From assembly GCA_001001625.1 (NCBI GenBank), contig LCKU01000044.1:1-5940 (forward strand): 5,940 nt of DNA. Direction: 5' to 3'. Below are positions 4,310-5,940 of this stretch, one piece after another. Position numbers and translations under genes: made by a program. The DNA is from Parcubacteria group bacterium GW2011_GWA2_45_30 (GTDB taxonomy: Bacteria; Patescibacteriota; Minisyncoccia; Sungbacterales; HO2-52-23). The stretch's first letter is position 1, and each line of letters begins with the position of its first letter. The notes beneath the pieces were generated by a model that was given only the letters and a program-made list of their open reading frames with translations, did no database searches and was not told the DNA's origin.

Positions 4310-4515
4310 TGTAGCGAGCGATCCATGTGCGGAATTGTAGGTTACATCGGCAATAAACGTGCCCTTCCAATTTTATTGGACGGCCTTAAGGCGCTCGAAT
4401 ATCGCGGATACGATTCAAGCGGTCCGGCATAAGTCATACGAGATGGGCAACTCACGGCGGAGTTACGGAAGAAAACGCTCATCCGCATACCGATTGCCGA
4501 CGCGCGATTTGGGCC

Positions 4516-4866
4516 GTGCATAACGGTATCATTGAAAATTATCAGGAACTGCGGCGCGATTTGGAAAAACTCGGGCACGTATTTCGTTCCGAAACCGATA
4601 CCGAAACCATTGTGCATCTGGTGGAGGAATTTAAAAACAAAAATCCGGAGTTGCCGTTGGAGGAGGCAGTCCGGCTTTCTTTGCTTACCATCCGCGGCAC
4701 GTATGGCATTGCGGTGATTGATGCGCGTGAGCCGCAAAAATTAGTGGCCGCGCGGAATTTCAGTCCTTTGCTTTTGGGGGTTGGCGAGGGCGAATATTTT
4801 GTGGCATCGGATGCCTCCGCCGTGCTAAAGCACACGAAACAGGCGGACATCCGCACTTCATGCTAA
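4516..4866 (+). CDS. GlmS glutaminase-domain fragment
   Basis: This is the longest open piece of the middle glmS frame, starting at a GTG that is an internal Val codon (VHNGIIEN) rather than a believable start. True homology in this frame reaches back to about 4426 and stops near Gln at 4840-4842; the last residues before TAA are out-of-frame. It retains the Asn-Gly oxyanion motif and SETDTE, but lacks Cys2 and HTRWATHG within its own boundaries. It could not be a working glutaminase alone. It is listed so the parts of the broken gene can be located. Confidence 0.35.
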   Translation: MHNGIIENYQELRRDLEKLGHVFRSETDTETIVHLVEEFKNKNPELPLEEAVRLSLLTIRGTYGIAVIDAREPQKLVAARNFSPLLLGVGEGEYFVASDASAVLKHTKQADIRTSC

Positions 4867-5933
4867 AGGAAATATATGAGCAGCCCGTGGCAATTGAAAA
4901 TTCAATCCGCGGCCGGATTCTGGAAAAAGAGGGGCGGGTAAAGCTCGGAGGATTTGCGGAAGTTGCCGATCGCCTGAAAAGCTCTCAAAGAATTCATATT
5001 GCCGCTTGCGGCACCGCGTATCTGGCGGGGCGCGTTGGAGAATATATACTTGAGGAATATGCTGGAATTCCCACGGAAGTGGATTCGGCTTCGGAATTTC
5101 GTTACCGCAAGCCGGTTTTTCGCGGGGGTGATGTTTTTTTGGCGATTTCCCAATCCGGAGAAACCGCCGACACCCTGGCCGCGCTGCGTGAAGCCAAAGA
5201 AAAGGGCCTGCTCACGCTTGGTATTGTGAATGTGGTGGGATCCACTTTGGCGCGCGAAACCGATGCCGGAGTTTATCAGCATATCGGTCCGGAAATCGGC
5301 GTGGCCTCCACCAAGGCCTTTACTTCGCAGGTTGCGATTTTGGCGCTTATGGCCGTGATGTTCGGGCGTTCGCGCGAAATGTCCCTTGCGGTAGGAGAGC
5401 GGATTGCCAAAGAATTAAAAAAAATTCCCGCGCATATCCGCGCTATTCTTAAACAAAGCGAAAAAATTGCCGCCATTGCCCAAAAATATGAAAAATATGA
5501 GAATTTTCTATATCTTGGCAGGAAATATAATCTTCCGGCGGCGTATGAAGGAGCTTTGAAACTAAAAGAGATTTCATATGTTCACGCCGAGGGGTGCGGG
5601 GCAGGCGAGATGAAGCACGGCTCCATCGCCATGATTGATGAAAATTTCCCTTCGGTTTTTATTGCGCCGCAGGATTCGGTGTATGATAAAATGATTTCTA
5701 ATATTGAGGAAGTGCGGGCGCGCAAGGGCCCGGTAATCGCGGTTGCCACCCAGGGTGATGAGAAAATCCGCGATTTAGCGGATGACGTAATATATATCCC
5801 TAAAACTCTTGAAATGCTTACCCCGATTTTATCCGTAATTCCCCTCCAGCTTTTCGCGTATCATTTTGCGGCACTTCGCGGTTTGGATGTAGACAAGCCG
5901 AGAAATTTAGCTAAGAGCGTTACTGTGGAATAG
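4860..5933 (+). CDS. glmS: GlmS isomerase (double SIS) domain ORF, 357 aa
   Basis: This part converts fructose-6-phosphate to the glucosamine product at the sugar-binding site. Two SIS domains are visible. SIS1 has ACGTAYLAG, ASEFRYR, SQSGETADT and EIGVASTKAFTSQ. SIS2 has YLGRKYNLPAAYEGALKLKEISY, GAGEMKHG and PLQLFAYH. Catalytic residues by E. coli analogy are Glu237 (KLKEISY), His253 (MKHG) and Lys352 (NLAKSVTVE). Their spacing of 16 and 115 residues, and 5 residues to the end, equals that of E. coli GlmS (488, 504, 603 of 608). The ATG is an internal Met of PHFMLKEIYEQP with no Shine-Dalgarno, so separate expression is uncertain. If made, it could act only with free ammonia; this is inference. 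Confidence 0.6.
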   Translation: MLKEIYEQPVAIENSIRGRILEKEGRVKLGGFAEVADRLKSSQRIHIAACGTAYLAGRVGEYILEEYAGIPTEVDSASEFRYRKPVFRGGDVFLAISQSGETADTLAALREAKEKGLLTLGIVNVVGSTLARETDAGVYQHIGPEIGVASTKAFTSQVAILALMAVMFGRSREMSLAVGERIAKELKKIPAHIRAILKQSEKIAAIAQKYEKYENFLYLGRKYNLPAAYEGALKLKEISYVHAEGCGAGEMKHGSIAMIDENFPSVFIAPQDSVYDKMISNIEEVRARKGPVIAVATQGDEKIRDLADDVIYIPKTLEMLTPILSVIPLQLFAYHFAALRGLDVDKPRNLAKSVTVE

Positions 5934-5940
5934 TTATGCG

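Larger units (their letters stand above)
4325..5933 (+). pseudogene. glmS: Glutamine-fructose-6-phosphate aminotransferase, frame-broken
   Basis: GlmS makes glucosamine-6-phosphate from fructose-6-phosphate and glutamine, the first step to UDP-GlcNAc. Three pieces lie in three frames. Piece 1 (4325-4423) starts MCGIVGYIG, with the nucleophile Cys2, and runs to EYRGYDSSG, then reaches TAA at 4430-4432. Piece 2 (about 4426-4842) starts GISHTRWATHG and has the glutaminase motifs HNGIIEN and SETDTE. Piece 3 (about 4842-5933) starts GGHPHFMLKEIYEQP and is the full isomerase. Compared with E. coli GlmS, about 35 codons are missing at the first junction and about 45 at the second; each loss must be 1 modulo 3. 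No strong Shine-Dalgarno precedes the ATG. The kept sequence is clean, so the break is recent, or an assembly error. Confidence 0.85.

Noticed and set aside
4168..4324. Canonical glmS ribozyme
   Set aside because: The position fits, but I do not see the conserved 5' cleavage-site segment or core sequence that I associate with that ribozyme, and the simple three-way junction differs from its double-pseudoknot fold. A covariance search is needed to be final.
4188..4370. Minus-strand 60-codon ORF over the structured RNA and glmS start
   Set aside because: It overlaps the long stem and the conserved MCGIVGYIG start in antisense. The openness is explained by the inverted repeats and base composition.
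4342..5476. Other-frame and minus-strand ORFs over glmS (4342-4737, 4532-4717, 4542-4856, 4902-5282, 4999-5229, 5276-5476)
   Set aside because: GlmS homology explains the + strand frames used in features. These contain no recognisable domain and overlap conserved catalytic motifs.
5936..5940. ATG at 5936 as the start of a downstream gene
   Set aside because: Only five bases remain before the window ends, so nothing can be judged.

Overview
The window looks like a piece of a Patescibacteria/CPR genome, most likely Parcubacteria-like. This is an inference from gene style, not a database result. It rests on a class I leucyl-tRNA synthetase carrying extra domains, chains of tiny overlapping membrane-protein ORFs, standard stop codon use, and many short palindromic and tandem repeats inside coding sequence. 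All recognisable genes are on the + strand.

Positions 1-3171 hold leuS, open from the left edge, so the N-terminus with the HIGH motif lies upstream. The 1056 visible codons are far more than expected for this part of a LeuRS. Two complete enzyme-like domains lie inside the CP1 editing domain: an RBBP9/YdeN-type serine alpha/beta-hydrolase with an apparent Ser/Asp/His triad, and a Nudix domain with a perfect Nudix box. The frame stays open throughout, and the editing and KMSKS motifs are intact. The same gene holds four 28-nt arrays of 7-nt tandem repeats and three palindromic insert-like elements. Two of these palindromic elements are exact multiples of three (63 and 84 nt).

Positions 3184-4036 hold a chain of six small ORFs (39, 61, 26, 45, 47 and 80 codons). 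Each overlaps the next by 4-22 nt, and most have a Shine-Dalgarno sequence. Three encode single-helix membrane microproteins, one a four-cysteine 26-residue peptide, and two small soluble proteins. The chain starts 12 nt after leuS and ends in a terminator-like hairpin that contains the last stop codon, so leuS and the chain probably form one operon.

Positions 4037-4324 are non-coding. They hold an AT-rich stretch, a small GC palindrome, and a strikingly structured RNA of about 142 nt (4168-4309): a three-way junction closed by a 24-bp stem. It ends 15 nt before the glmS start codon, so a cis-regulatory leader is the natural hypothesis. I do not recognise it as the glmS ribozyme.

Positions 4325-5933 hold glmS (glucosamine-6-phosphate synthase), broken into three reading frames by two clean internal losses of roughly 35 and 45 codons in the glutaminase half. 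The isomerase half (4860-5933) is intact, with its catalytic residues at the same spacing as in E. coli GlmS. Either this is a recent pseudogene, or a gene reduced to an isomerase-only product, or an assembly error. The last bases after its stop (5936-5940) could begin another gene but are too few to call.
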